Source: Planctellipticum sp942493135
Lineage (GTDB): Bacteria; Planctomycetota; Planctomycetia; Planctomycetales; Planctomycetaceae
Direction: 5' to 3'
DNA length: 64,000 bases
NCBI GenBank assembly: GCA_942493135.1
Contig: OW818684.1
Coordinates: forward strand, 930,001-994,000
In this document: positions 49,746 to 58,340 of the stretch, one piece after another
How positions within the stretch are numbered: the stretch's first letter is position 1
Layout: every line of letters starts with the position of its first letter
Position numbers and translations under genes: made by a program
Notes under the pieces: generated by a model
Seen by the model: only the letters and a program-made list of their open reading frames with translations
What the model was told of the DNA's origin: nothing
Databases searched by the model: none

Positions 49746-50576
49746 TCACAGTGCGGCGGAGCCGCGGGCCGATCGCGGGAGGGCTTCCGTCCGGCTCCAG
49801 GGAATCTCGGCGTCGCTGCCGGACTCGGGCTGCTCGATGAACGGCACGCCGTGCTCTTCGAGCGGGTCCGCCAGTTCTTCGAGCGGATTCTTCAGGAACT
49901 CGGCCGGCAGCATTTTCGCCAGGAACTCGGCCTCGCTCTTGACCAGTGACACGTTTTCTGCGGGGGGCTGCAGGAGGCGCGTCGCCCGGTCGAGTCGCGT
50001 GATCCAGACGGCCCGGTAGAGGACCTGTTCGCGTTCGTCTTCGGTGAGTCCCTCATAGGGCCGTCCGTCTGACTTGAGCTGCTTGACGATCTGCAGTCCG
50101 CGCCGTTCATAGGCGAGCAAATCGAACTCTTCCGGCACGAACGACCGGGAAGTCGCCAACCCCACGCTCAGGAGCAGGCTCGCAAACTGCTCCGTCGTTA
50201 CCCGTTCCCGCCGGAGGATCAGTTTGATGGCCCGCGATTGATCGAACCGGGCCTTCAGGAGCTCCGCATCCCATCGGTCGTTCAGCTTGCGCTGCTCTTC
50301 CTCGACCAGTTCGGAAACCGGCAGCGTGCGCGTATCCGGCCAGTCGGGCGTCGGCACGAAGCAGTTGCGCCAGTCGGCCCACAACGGCTCCGGCAACTTG
50401 TCGAGGATTCGCTTCAGGACCTCCAGCTCGTTGTTTGTGATCTGCTCGTCGGGGTGCTTGTGGCTGACCAGTGGCGAGCCGGGATCTTCGCAGCCGCACG
50501 CCGTCAGCAGCACCGCCGTGCACAATAGTGCCGCGATTCCCCGCTTCAGCGATGTCCCGGAAGACGCCACCTTCAC
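49746..50576 (-). CDS. Predicted lipoprotein of unknown function
   Basis: A 276-residue protein from GTG 50576; a longer frame to 50699 lacks a signal at its end. The N terminus SLKRGIAALLCTAVLLTACGC ends in a clear lipobox (LTAC), so it is probably a lipoprotein. The mature part is rich in charged residues and helices (LVEEEQRKLNDRWDAELLKA, LILRRERVTTEQFASLLLSV). No family was recognised. It converges with aroH (18 bases) and follows the membrane-protein gene at 50733 on the same strand. Confidence 0.7.
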   Translation of the reverse strand: MKVASSGTSLKRGIAALLCTAVLLTACGCEDPGSPLVSHKHPDEQITNNELEVLKRILDKLPEPLWADWRNCFVPTPDWPDTRTLPVSELVEEEQRKLNDRWDAELLKARFDQSRAIKLILRRERVTTEQFASLLLSVGLATSRSFVPEEFDLLAYERRGLQIVKQLKSDGRPYEGLTEDEREQVLYRAVWITRLDRATRLLQPPAENVSLVKSEAEFLAKMLPAEFLKNPLEELADPLEEHGVPFIEQPESGSDAEIPWSRTEALPRSARGSAAL

Positions 50577-50732
50577 ACTCCCACGATGCTGACTCCGCAA
50601 TTCAGCTATCGGATCATCGCCTTCATCCTCCGCAGACTGGCCCGATGAACGCGATGAAATCGACGCACGCCACGCCAGTTGGCGATCGACGGCGGTCAAC
50701 TTTGCGGACTCTGCGGATTGTGATGCCGGCCG

Positions 50733-52307
50733 TCAGTAATGGAACCCGCCCACGCGGAGAACGGTTACGACTTGCGCGGCGAGCTGCAGCCCGATCCAGC
50801 CGGCTACGAACCAGGCGACGCTGGCCCGGCGGAGCGCCGGTCCGGCGAGCCAGAGACACCAGGGCATCAGAAACGTCCAGAGACGGGCCGCTTCTCCCGA
50901 GTTTTTGCCGGTCAGCCAGAGCAGCCCCCAGACTCCGACGACGCCGGCCGTCACGGCGCGGGACCGCCCGCCGTCGGCCCAGCCGTACAGACCTCCCGCC
51001 GCACCGAGAATTGCGATGGGAACGCCGACGGCGATCGACAGCTCCAGTGGATTCAACAGCAGCCAGCCAGCGTAGGACCGCGGAAACTTCCCGTAGAAGC
51101 CTGCGTGATTCCGATAGTTCATCAGCCAGACGCGCAGCAGATTCGCGTCCGCCAGGAACCAAAACAGGGCGGTCAGCGCCAGAAAGACGCCCCCCGACGT
51201 CAGGCTCATTCCCACCAGTCGGTAGAGTCGCGACCGCCGTTCGCCGGGATCGGAGACGCCGGCGAGTTCGACGACGGCGGCAACCACTCCGGCCAGGAAC
51301 ACCGGCAGGAACGCCAGGCTGCAGAGCATCCCCAACCAGGCGACGACGCCGGCCAGGACCGCCAGAGTCCAGGAGCCGCGATCCGTGGCTCTCAGCCAGG
51401 TCCACATCCACAAAACCGCCAGCCCGGCGTAGGCGACGTCGGACTTCGGCAAAAAGATCGCCACGCCCGGCACCAGCGGCCAGCAGGCGGAGAGAACATA
51501 CGCGGTCGATCGGGACTCCGTTCGGCGCAGCAGACCGTAGAGCGGCCAGACCGTCAGCACGGCCAGCCCCTGAGCCAGCAGCACCGCCAGCCACAGCGCC
51601 GCCAGATCGGAGCGGCGGACTTCACGCGGAGGTTGCGACGCGGCCGAGTTTTCGACCACGGACTCGTCGGCCAGTCGGACGGACTCCGGCTGCGTCGCCA
51701 GCAGGACGTCGGTCAGCGCAGGTGAGGCGTCGCAGACGCACTTCAGACCGAAAAACAGCAGGAACAGCCCCGGGGGATGCGTCCCGACGTGCAGGACATC
51801 CCCTTCGGCCATGAGTCGTTCATAGCCGGCGAGAAACGACCGGGCGTCAGCGGCTTCGTAGCGGACTTTATAGAAGTACCCGGATGACTGCGGATAGAAC
51901 AGGACGAACGGTCCCTTCGACAGCCGCTGCGCCGTCGGACCGGACTCCTGGATCACCCACAACCAGGCAAACCCCGCCAGTCCCAGGGCGGCAAGGAGCA
52001 GCGCCGTTTCGGGCAGTCCGGCGCGATCCATTCGGCGCCAGCCCCGCCGGATCAGCGCTCCGTAGGCGGTCGCGAACGGAATCGCCAGCAGCAGATTCCA
52101 GGGGATGTCGGGCTCCAGGCTTAATCGAACCCAGGTCCACTGGTCGGGGATGCCGAGGGGGAGTGAGGTTCCCCACAGCACCCACCAGGTCGCAGCGACG
52201 CTGATGGCGGACATCAGGAGCCAGAGCCCTGCCAGACGGGGCTGGCAGGGCTCCGTGGCGGACCGATCCCCGGACGTCTGCGGAACGGAAGGAGGCACGT
52301 TCGGCAC
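50733..52307 (-). CDS. Polytopic membrane protein, glycosyltransferase 39-like
   Basis: A 524-residue membrane protein with about eleven hydrophobic segments. A loop motif HVGTHPPGLFLLFFGLK resembles the conserved H-x-PPG loop of membrane glycosyltransferases of the GT-C (PMT/ArnT) class, and LPKSDVAYAGLAVLWMW in the middle has a similar pattern. Catalytic acids cannot be fixed. Signals MPNVPPSVPQ at the start are cytoplasmic. Such enzymes transfer sugars from lipid carriers to proteins or glycolipids. It overlaps closely with the small membrane gene upstream of it (three bases apart), so the two may act together. Confidence 0.72.
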   Translation of the reverse strand: MPNVPPSVPQTSGDRSATEPCQPRLAGLWLLMSAISVAATWWVLWGTSLPLGIPDQWTWVRLSLEPDIPWNLLLAIPFATAYGALIRRGWRRMDRAGLPETALLLAALGLAGFAWLWVIQESGPTAQRLSKGPFVLFYPQSSGYFYKVRYEAADARSFLAGYERLMAEGDVLHVGTHPPGLFLLFFGLKCVCDASPALTDVLLATQPESVRLADESVVENSAASQPPREVRRSDLAALWLAVLLAQGLAVLTVWPLYGLLRRTESRSTAYVLSACWPLVPGVAIFLPKSDVAYAGLAVLWMWTWLRATDRGSWTLAVLAGVVAWLGMLCSLAFLPVFLAGVVAAVVELAGVSDPGERRSRLYRLVGMSLTSGGVFLALTALFWFLADANLLRVWLMNYRNHAGFYGKFPRSYAGWLLLNPLELSIAVGVPIAILGAAGGLYGWADGGRSRAVTAGVVGVWGLLWLTGKNSGEAARLWTFLMPWCLWLAGPALRRASVAWFVAGWIGLQLAAQVVTVLRVGGFHY

Positions 52308-52309
52308 GG

Positions 52310-52537
52310 TTAAAACTCGGCCGATCGATCCTGCCCCTTGAGGGCCGGCCAGTCGCTGAAGGCGAGAAACAACAGCAGCGCCAGATTCACGACTGGCAAC
52401 AGAAATCCCAGTGCAAGCCAGGGCGAATAGCCGGCCTTTTCGAAAATCTTCCAGAAGCAGACCATCGGGATGATCAGAATCCCGGCGAACGTCCCGAACA
52501 GAATCAGCAGTTCGAATACTCCGACACCGGCATTCAT
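52310..52537 (-). CDS. Small membrane protein, two segments
   Basis: A 75-residue protein with hydrophobic segments at about 8-32 (FELLILFGTFAGILIIPMVC) and 40-60 (WLALGFLLPVVNLALLLFLA), joined by FWKIFEKAGYSPW, a motif recurring in small bacterial membrane proteins of unknown role. It ends three bases before the start of the large membrane protein on the same strand, suggesting cotranscription. It is too small to place further. Confidence 0.75.
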   Translation of the reverse strand: MNAGVGVFELLILFGTFAGILIIPMVCFWKIFEKAGYSPWLALGFLLPVVNLALLLFLAFSDWPALKGQDRSAEF

Positions 52538-52609
52538 TGTCCGTCCCTCCGTCCCGACACCAACCGGTCAGCCACTGAAGCTGAATAACGGCGTGGAACT
52601 ATTTCTGGA

Positions 52610-54148
52610 TCACTTCAGATTGTAAACCAGCAGTCGATCCATGTCGCGCAGATAAAGCTTGCCGTGACTGACGACGGGATGCGACCAGCTGGGCTTTTCG
52701 CTGCGATCCGGCTGGTCGAAGCGGCCGAGTTCGACGTACGCCCTGGGACTGGCGTCGACGAGGGCGACCGGGCCGGCTTCGCTGCGGAGGATCAGCTTGC
52801 CGTCGGAGCACGTCAGGGCGCCCTTTCCGACGGAACGATTCTGCCAGACCGCGTTGCCGGTCTTCAGGTCCAGGCACTTCAGAACGCCGGGATCGTCCGA
52901 GCCGTAAAGGTGGTTCTTAATCAGGATCATTCCGCCGTGGTGATTTTTCATTTCCTTGGTCGGATAGGCGAGTTTCGAATTCACGCTGCCGTTCTGAGAC
53001 GGGATGAGCTGAATCAGCGCCCCTCCCTGGCCGTAGCCGGATGAGGCAAACACGACATTGTCGATCGCGACCGGCGACGAACAATTGGCGGTTCCATTGG
53101 CGGCGGTGGTGTCTCCCCACAACGGGCGGCCGTCGGCGGCGCGGACGCCGATGACTCCCGTGTGCGTGAAATTGACGTACTGGCGGATGCCGCCGACATC
53201 GACCGGGATGATCGATGAGTAGGACGCCTGCGGATTCCCTGGAACGACGGCGGACCAGACCGGTTTGCCGGTCAGTTTGTTGAGGGCCGCCATCGTGGCC
53301 GACTTGCCGCCCGGCGTGCAGATCAGATTGTCGCCGTCGATCAGCACCGATTCGCTGATCCCCCAGGTGATATTGCCGGCGGCGAACTCCTTGAGGATGT
53401 TGAGCTGCCAGACGATCTCGCCGTCGACGGTCTTCAGGCAGGACAGGTCGCCGTTGGCTCCCAGGGCGTACAGATGATCGCCGTCGACGGTCGGCGTGCC
53501 GCGCGGCCCGTTCCCCTGCCCTTCCCGATAGGCCGCTCCATTCCGCGTGGACCAGATCGGCTTACCGTCGGCGGCGTCGAGACAGAAGACCACCTCGTCG
53601 TCGCCGCGATTGCCCATCGAATAGACGCGGTCGCCGACGATCGCCAAGCTGGAGTAGCCTTCGCCCAGTCCCTCGGTCTTCCAGGCGAGAGCGGGACCGT
53701 CGGCGGGCCAGCGATCGAGCAGACCGGTCTCGGCCGAAATGTTGTCGCGGTTCGGGCCGTGGTACTGCGGCCAGTCGCCGGCTTCCACTTTCGCCAGTCC
53801 GATCTTCAGGGGACTGCGGGCAGCCTTTCCTCGGGGAGCGGGCGCGTTGCGGGCGGCGACTTTCAGGACGACGTTGTCGCGGTCGGTCGTCAGCGTCACG
53901 GCCTGGCCGGGCTGGAGATCGGCCAGCATCGACTTCTTGCCGCTGATCGTGATCGACGCGCCTGCCTTGAGGGTCAGCGTCTGGGGTTCGTCTTTCCTGG
54001 GGACGGAGACGGTGATCGTGCCGGCGTCGGCATCGACGGAGTCGATCGTCCCGGTCACAGTCGCAGCGCTGGCCGCCGTCGAGCTGCTCGCGAACAACAC
54101 CGCCAGCATGGCGCCGAAGGCCAGCCGGCGCGCAACGGTTGTGATCAT
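52610..54148 (-). CDS. Secreted PQQ-like beta-propeller protein
   Basis: A 512-residue exported protein. A signal peptide (MITTVARRLAFGAMLAVLFA) is followed by a small beta domain with VTGTIDSVDADAGTITVSVP, then a propeller with DWPQYHGPNRDNISAETGLL, EVVFCLDAADGKPIWSTRNG, LYALGANGDLSCLKTVDGEI and AYVELGRFDQPDRSEKPSW. The HGPNRDN wording is typical of planctomycete outer-membrane/quinoprotein-like propellers. GGAG lies upstream of ATG 54148; a start 16 codons earlier is less likely. No evidence for enzyme activity. It is separate from the membrane-anchored propeller at 15.5 kb and shares only the class. Confidence 0.88.
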   Translation of the reverse strand: MITTVARRLAFGAMLAVLFASSSTAASAATVTGTIDSVDADAGTITVSVPRKDEPQTLTLKAGASITISGKKSMLADLQPGQAVTLTTDRDNVVLKVAARNAPAPRGKAARSPLKIGLAKVEAGDWPQYHGPNRDNISAETGLLDRWPADGPALAWKTEGLGEGYSSLAIVGDRVYSMGNRGDDEVVFCLDAADGKPIWSTRNGAAYREGQGNGPRGTPTVDGDHLYALGANGDLSCLKTVDGEIVWQLNILKEFAAGNITWGISESVLIDGDNLICTPGGKSATMAALNKLTGKPVWSAVVPGNPQASYSSIIPVDVGGIRQYVNFTHTGVIGVRAADGRPLWGDTTAANGTANCSSPVAIDNVVFASSGYGQGGALIQLIPSQNGSVNSKLAYPTKEMKNHHGGMILIKNHLYGSDDPGVLKCLDLKTGNAVWQNRSVGKGALTCSDGKLILRSEAGPVALVDASPRAYVELGRFDQPDRSEKPSWSHPVVSHGKLYLRDMDRLLVYNLK

Positions 54149-54247
54149 GGAATCGAACTCCGTGAGACGGGAAGGAAAGACGCGCGAGGAGCGCATCCCG
54201 ACTATGACGGATCGGGCCGAAGCGGGAAAGGGGAATGTCTGCGACGA

Positions 54248-54757
54248 TCAGGCGGTCGCGACCGGCGCGACTTCGGCGCTGGCGGCCTCGACGGCGAGCG
54301 AGCGGCTGTCCATTCCGACGTCGACCGAGAGGAGCCCCCATTCCGAATGGAACGGAATATGGATGGCTCGCTTGACGTTCGGAAACTCGACGCGATGCGT
54401 GGGAGTCTTGAGCACCTGCGGCAGCCCCATCTGCAAGGGAAGGTGCTCCAGTTGCGCGCGTGCCTGTCCGGCGATGATGTTGACGAGCTCGCCGACGGTA
54501 TCGACGACATCTGAGTTGATGGCCGAAACCGATTCTCCGGTCCACTGGGACGTGGCGGACAGGGCGACCGGGCGACAGAGATTGAGGGCGACGCGGCAAT
54601 TGCAGTCGCCGGTCAGGTCGATGATCGCGGTGACGCCGTGGTAGTGCTGCACGGCCGGAATCAGGGCCAGATCGCCACGGGTCAGGCGGCATTGCAGCAT
54701 TTTGTCGAAGAGCGCGACTGTCGCGATCACGAACGGATTGATGATTTCGACGTTCAT
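54248..54757 (-). CDS. CheX-type chemotaxis phosphatase-like protein
   Basis: A 169-residue protein of the CheC/CheX/FliY family. It starts MNVEIINPFVIATVALFDKM and carries the active-site helix DTVGELVNIIAGQARAQLEH, where the E-x2-N pattern (E and N) matches CheX phosphatases acting on phosphorylated response regulators. CNCRVALNLCRPVAL includes several cysteines, unusual for the family. No chemotaxis kinase, receptor or motor gene is nearby. An FHA protein gene is divergent 256 bases away. Phosphatase activity is inferred from the motif. Confidence 0.88.
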   Translation of the reverse strand: MNVEIINPFVIATVALFDKMLQCRLTRGDLALIPAVQHYHGVTAIIDLTGDCNCRVALNLCRPVALSATSQWTGESVSAINSDVVDTVGELVNIIAGQARAQLEHLPLQMGLPQVLKTPTHRVEFPNVKRAIHIPFHSEWGLLSVDVGMDSRSLAVEAASAEVAPVATA

Positions 54758-55012
54758 CGTTGGCCCAGATGAGGACAATCCCTCAGAGATAGTTAGCATA
54801 TTTCGAGCGACACGACCGAGACTCTGATCGGAGACGCACCGGCAAAACTCCCGGCTGAACGGCTTGTCGTGCTGCTGGCGCGGGTTGCGCGTATAACTCA
54901 GGCATACCCGCGCGATCGGGCCGGCGGATCAAAATCGTTCGATCATTTGCCCGACAGGGAATACCGACCGACAATAGCTGGAGGTGAAGCGAATCTCGCT
55001 GGAGCGTTGACG

Positions 55013-55450
55013 ATGCGTGCGGAACTGATCCCGGTAGCTGGCGGCAAGCCGATTGCAATTGTCCGGGATGTGACGGTTGTCGGGCGCCAGCCCGAAACTT
55101 GCGACGTCGTCCTGGACAAAAACAGCATTTCCAAGATGCACTGCATCGTGGTCCGCACGGACGGGCTGCTGTTCATCCGCGACCTCGGCAGCACCAACGG
55201 CACTAAGGTCAACGGTCAGCGGGTGGTCCGCGGCGCCCTGCTGCCGGGGGACGAACTCGCTTTCGCCAGCGAGAAGTTCCGGATCGAGATGGGCCCCGAT
55301 GCGCCGGCCGCCGAAGAGGAACCGGATGACCGCGCCGTCACCGAGGAAATTGTCCTGCCCCAGGCCGATCTCGTCGAGTACTTCGGATTCGCCGAACCGG
55401 AAGGGAGCGGGTCCGACAGCGACGTGCGCATGCTCGGCGAAGACGATTGA
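55013..55450 (+). CDS. FHA domain protein
   Basis: A 145-residue protein whose residues 15-95 form one FHA domain, recognising phosphothreonine: VTVVGRQPETCDVVLDKNSI has the GR-x loop and CDV, followed by SKMHCIVVRTDG (S and H of the SxxH motif) and LGSTNGTKVNGQRV. The acidic tail (EEEPDDRAVTEEIVLPQADL) has no known fold. ATG 55013 is used; upstream frame has no homology. It is divergent from cheX and convergent with lpxI, 19 bases between stops. Partner kinase unknown. Confidence 0.9.
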   Translation: MRAELIPVAGGKPIAIVRDVTVVGRQPETCDVVLDKNSISKMHCIVVRTDGLLFIRDLGSTNGTKVNGQRVVRGALLPGDELAFASEKFRIEMGPDAPAAEEEPDDRAVTEEIVLPQADLVEYFGFAEPEGSGSDSDVRMLGEDD

Positions 55451-55469
55451 AGGCCGTCAGACACCCCCG

Positions 55470-56387
55470 CTACGAGGCAATTCGCAACGACACTTCGTCG
55501 GCATTAATCGCAACGACGGCAATCCCCAGCTTGTCCGCCAGTTGAACGACTTCCGGTTCGTCGAGCAGGATGGTCATGCCCGATTCGACCGCCAGCACCC
55601 GCGCGCCCGACTCGGCCATGGTGTGAATGGTCTGCACTCCAATTGTCGGTACGTCGAACCGCAGATCCTGCTGCGGCTTCGCGACCTTCACGACGGTAAA
55701 GCCGCCCCGGCGGCAGAGTTCTCCCGCCCGTCGGATGCAGCGGTCGGTCCCTTCGATGGCTTCGACGGCGATCGCCGCGCAGTCGTTGATGCAGACCGAC
55801 TGGCCGATATCCAGCCGCCCCATCTCCTTGGCCAGTTCCCAGCCGAACCGGATATCGCGCCATTGGGCGTCCGTCGGATGACGTCGCGTCAGAAATCCGT
55901 GTTTCACGAGCAGCTCCGGACAGTAATCGAGGGCCGACTGGAACCAGATGTGATCCTGTTCGAATTCGCGAATCACCGCCAGCAGCAACGTGTCGTCTTT
56001 GCGGTCGTTGATCGCGTAGCGAAACCACATATGCAGCGTGCGCAGGTCCGGCAGCAGCCGCAGAATCCGCCACGGCTGAAACAGGACGGTCTTCTCGATC
56101 TTCCCCGCCATCACGACGTGATCGATCTGAAACTTTTTGAACAGCCGGATCGCTTTGCCGATCCGCGCCAGCGGGATCGGGGCGTAGCGATGCGAGAGCT
56201 GCGTCAGTTCTTCCTCGTCCGCCATCCCCTGCACGCCGAGCGTATAGACCCGGTGCCCCTGGCGACGGGCCGCTTCGGCAAAGACGATCGGAAACCGCCC
56301 CGCGCCGGCCAGCAGGCCGACCCGGCGGCCCGCATCTGCGGGCGGAGTCTCCGCGAGCTGAAGGATCGTGGGGGAAGAAACGGCCAT
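55470..56387 (-). CDS. lpxI: UDP-2,3-diacylglucosamine hydrolase LpxI
   Basis: LpxI, 305 residues, cleaves UDP-2,3-diacylglucosamine to lipid X in lipid A synthesis; it replaces LpxH in many phyla. RRVGLLAGAGRFPIVFAEAA begins the N-terminal domain, and VMAGKIEKTVLF, AINDRKDDTLLLAVIREFE, EAIEGTDRCIRRAGELCRR, FTVVKVAKPQQDLRFDVPTI follow. The catalytic Asp is in the C-terminal part near FDVPTIG. It is downstream of lpxD on the same strand, with a 246-base gap holding the dispersed element. Confidence 0.93.
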   Translation of the reverse strand: MAVSSPTILQLAETPPADAGRRVGLLAGAGRFPIVFAEAARRQGHRVYTLGVQGMADEEELTQLSHRYAPIPLARIGKAIRLFKKFQIDHVVMAGKIEKTVLFQPWRILRLLPDLRTLHMWFRYAINDRKDDTLLLAVIREFEQDHIWFQSALDYCPELLVKHGFLTRRHPTDAQWRDIRFGWELAKEMGRLDIGQSVCINDCAAIAVEAIEGTDRCIRRAGELCRRGGFTVVKVAKPQQDLRFDVPTIGVQTIHTMAESGARVLAVESGMTILLDEPEVVQLADKLGIAVVAINADEVSLRIAS

Positions 56388-56480
56388 CGTGGTATCCCTG
56401 CCGCTGGACGAAATCGAGGCCGACTTCGTCGCTCAGGCTCCGCCTGAGCCGGTTCGAACTTACGCAAACATCTCGACTCA

Positions 56481-56630
56481 ATCACCGGCCACGAATGTGA
56501 GGCGCACCGTCTTTTCTCCGTGGACGACACTCCAGCAACTTCGAAGACCCTCACCCTGGCCCTCTCCCACCGAAGACAGCGGGAAAGGGGACAAGACTCA
56601 AAGACACACTACTCCAGAATCGATGCCGGT
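56481..56630. repeat. Dispersed ~150-bp element, copy B
   Basis: The reverse complement of copy A at 10684-10836, with substitutions spread along it. It begins ATCACCGGCCACGA and ends ATCGATGCCGGT. Read with lpxD (minus strand), the element starts three bases after the stop with ACCGGCATCGATTC, the same position and orientation relative to the preceding gene as copy A. The hairpin keeps its pairing through changes on both arms (CCCTTTCCCGC versus GTGGGAGAGGG). Confidence 0.8.
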
Positions 56631-56633
56631 CTT

Positions 56634-57728
56634 TCAGCCCGCCGCCCGTAGCGGGGGGACCTCGGGAGCCGCCTGCAGCGCCTCCAGTCGGGCCTGCAGT
56701 TCCTGGACCTGCTTCTGTAGCGCCTTGAATTCGGTCCGCATGTCGGGCACCCGCTTCAGCGAAAACAGCAGCCGCTTCTGCTCCGCCACGGGGGTCGCGG
56801 GATAGCCCACCCACGTTTCCCCGGCCGGAATGCTCTTGTGAATGCCGCTCTTCGCGCCGATCGCACAGCCCGTTCCGATGTGCACGTGGTCGCATACGCC
56901 GACCTGTCCGGCCAGCCGGACATAGTCGCCGGTGCTGCAGGAGCCTGCGAGCCCGACCTGCGAGGCAATCACATTGTGTTTGCCGATCCGGCAGTTGTGC
57001 CCGACCTGCACCATATTGTCGAGCTTCGTTCCTGCGCCGATCACGGTCGCTCCGATCGCGCCCCGGTCGACCATCGCCCCGGCGCCGATTTCGACGTCCT
57101 CTTCGATCACAACGTGTCCGAGCTGCGGAATCTTCTGGAAGACTCCTTCCGCAAACCGGTAGCCGAAGCCGTCGGCTCCGATCACCGCGGCGGCGTGCAG
57201 GACGGTCCGCGCACCGACCTGGACGTCGTGATACAGCACGACGTTCGGATGGAGCGTAACGCTTTCCGCCAGGCGGCAGCCGCGACCGATCACCGCGCCG
57301 GCATGGATATCACAATCCGGTCCGACCACGGCGTCGTCGTCGATCACCGCTCCGGGTCCGACATAGCAATCGGGCCCCACGGTGGCCGTCGGACTGATGA
57401 AAGCGTGCGGAGAGATTCCCCGCGCCGGCCGCGGACGGACATTGCGAAATCGCGGCAGCAGTTCCTGAAAGATCCGCTGCGGTTCGGCCACTCCCAGGAA
57501 GGTGACGGCGGGAGCCGCAGCCGCCAGCGCCGCGGCATGCGACGCTGGCACCAGCAGAGTGCCTGCCCGGCAGTTTCCCATCCGACTCAGTTGCCGCGAA
57601 TCGGCGACGAACGACAGATCCTCCGGGCCGGCTTCTTCCAAGGCCGCGGCGCCGGTGATCGACCGGTCGGCAGGACCAAACAATTCCGCTGAGACCAGGA
57701 GTGCTAGATCGGCCGCGGTGAGCGACAT
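56634..57728 (-). CDS. lpxD: UDP-3-O-acylglucosamine N-acyltransferase LpxD
   Basis: LpxD, 364 residues, adds the N-linked acyl chain in lipid A synthesis. The N-terminal domain contains SITGAAALEEAGPEDLSFVA. A left-handed beta helix of hexapeptide repeats runs from about 105 to 300 (VGPDCYVGPGAVIDDDAVVG and so on), with the catalytic histidine expected in MVQVGHNCRIGKHNVIASQV. The tail (LQKQVQELQARLEALQ) is a coiled coil typical of LpxD trimers. Length is slightly above E. coli LpxD. It is followed by lpxI, so two lipid A steps are grouped. Confidence 0.95.
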   Translation of the reverse strand: MSLTAADLALLVSAELFGPADRSITGAAALEEAGPEDLSFVADSRQLSRMGNCRAGTLLVPASHAAALAAAAPAVTFLGVAEPQRIFQELLPRFRNVRPRPARGISPHAFISPTATVGPDCYVGPGAVIDDDAVVGPDCDIHAGAVIGRGCRLAESVTLHPNVVLYHDVQVGARTVLHAAAVIGADGFGYRFAEGVFQKIPQLGHVVIEEDVEIGAGAMVDRGAIGATVIGAGTKLDNMVQVGHNCRIGKHNVIASQVGLAGSCSTGDYVRLAGQVGVCDHVHIGTGCAIGAKSGIHKSIPAGETWVGYPATPVAEQKRLLFSLKRVPDMRTEFKALQKQVQELQARLEALQAAPEVPPLRAAG

Positions 57729-58340
57729 CCCGGAGTCCTTTCCGTGGGGCTGGGCAGGCTGCAGTCGGCATAGGCAACCGGGACTCCGCCCGGCCGTAAC
57801 TTCGCATTGAATGCCAAGTTGTAGACGAGAACGTGGTTACGTTGCAAGGGGGGAATTGAGGGAGGGGGCCGGTGAAGAATTGGATGAGGCGGTCAGATCG
57901 ATGGCCGTAAGCGGTCCGTCACGGGGGATGAACCGGCATGACGGTTGCGAGAGATGGGGAAGTCCGTAGCGTTCCGCGGAGTTTTGCGACGGGACATTCT
58001 CCGTGTCGGTTCCGAGAAGCTTCGGGGGCCGCTGAAGGCTCGGATCCCATTCCGTGATCCTCGTGGCCCGGCTGACCCTGCCTGCGAAAGGAGCAAACCT
58101 GCTGAATACGCGTGCAATTCGCGGCGTATTGAACAGAATCCGACAAGATTTGATTGGCTTTTTGAATTACGCGTGAGTAATCTTCAATGCGTCCCAAGAA
58201 TTGCCATTCTGGCAGCTCATTTCATTCCATCGTGGCCGTGATCCACCCTCACGAACCCACTTTCCCCGAATCGTTCCTCTTCGGGAATTCCCGCGGTCAG
58301 TTCTGTTTTTTTCGTTGTCTCATTTTCAGGAGCAAGGACT
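57729..58340. other. 612-base intergenic stretch without a recognised gene
   Basis: Between the divergent lpxD and DUF1559 genes. Only small overlapping open frames without homology are visible. The last 200 bases are more AT-rich (TTTGATTGGCTTTTTGAATT near 58150) and should hold the promoter for the pseudopilin gene, which has AGGAGCAAGGACT as ribosome site. The part 57990-58110 can form several GC hairpins (TGAAGGCTCGG, CCGGCTGACC), but no known riboswitch was recognised. Confidence 0.5.

Noticed and set aside
57945..58241. 98-codon plus-strand frame in the lpxD/DUF1559 gap
   Set aside because: No homology, no ribosome site, and codon use unlike neighbours.
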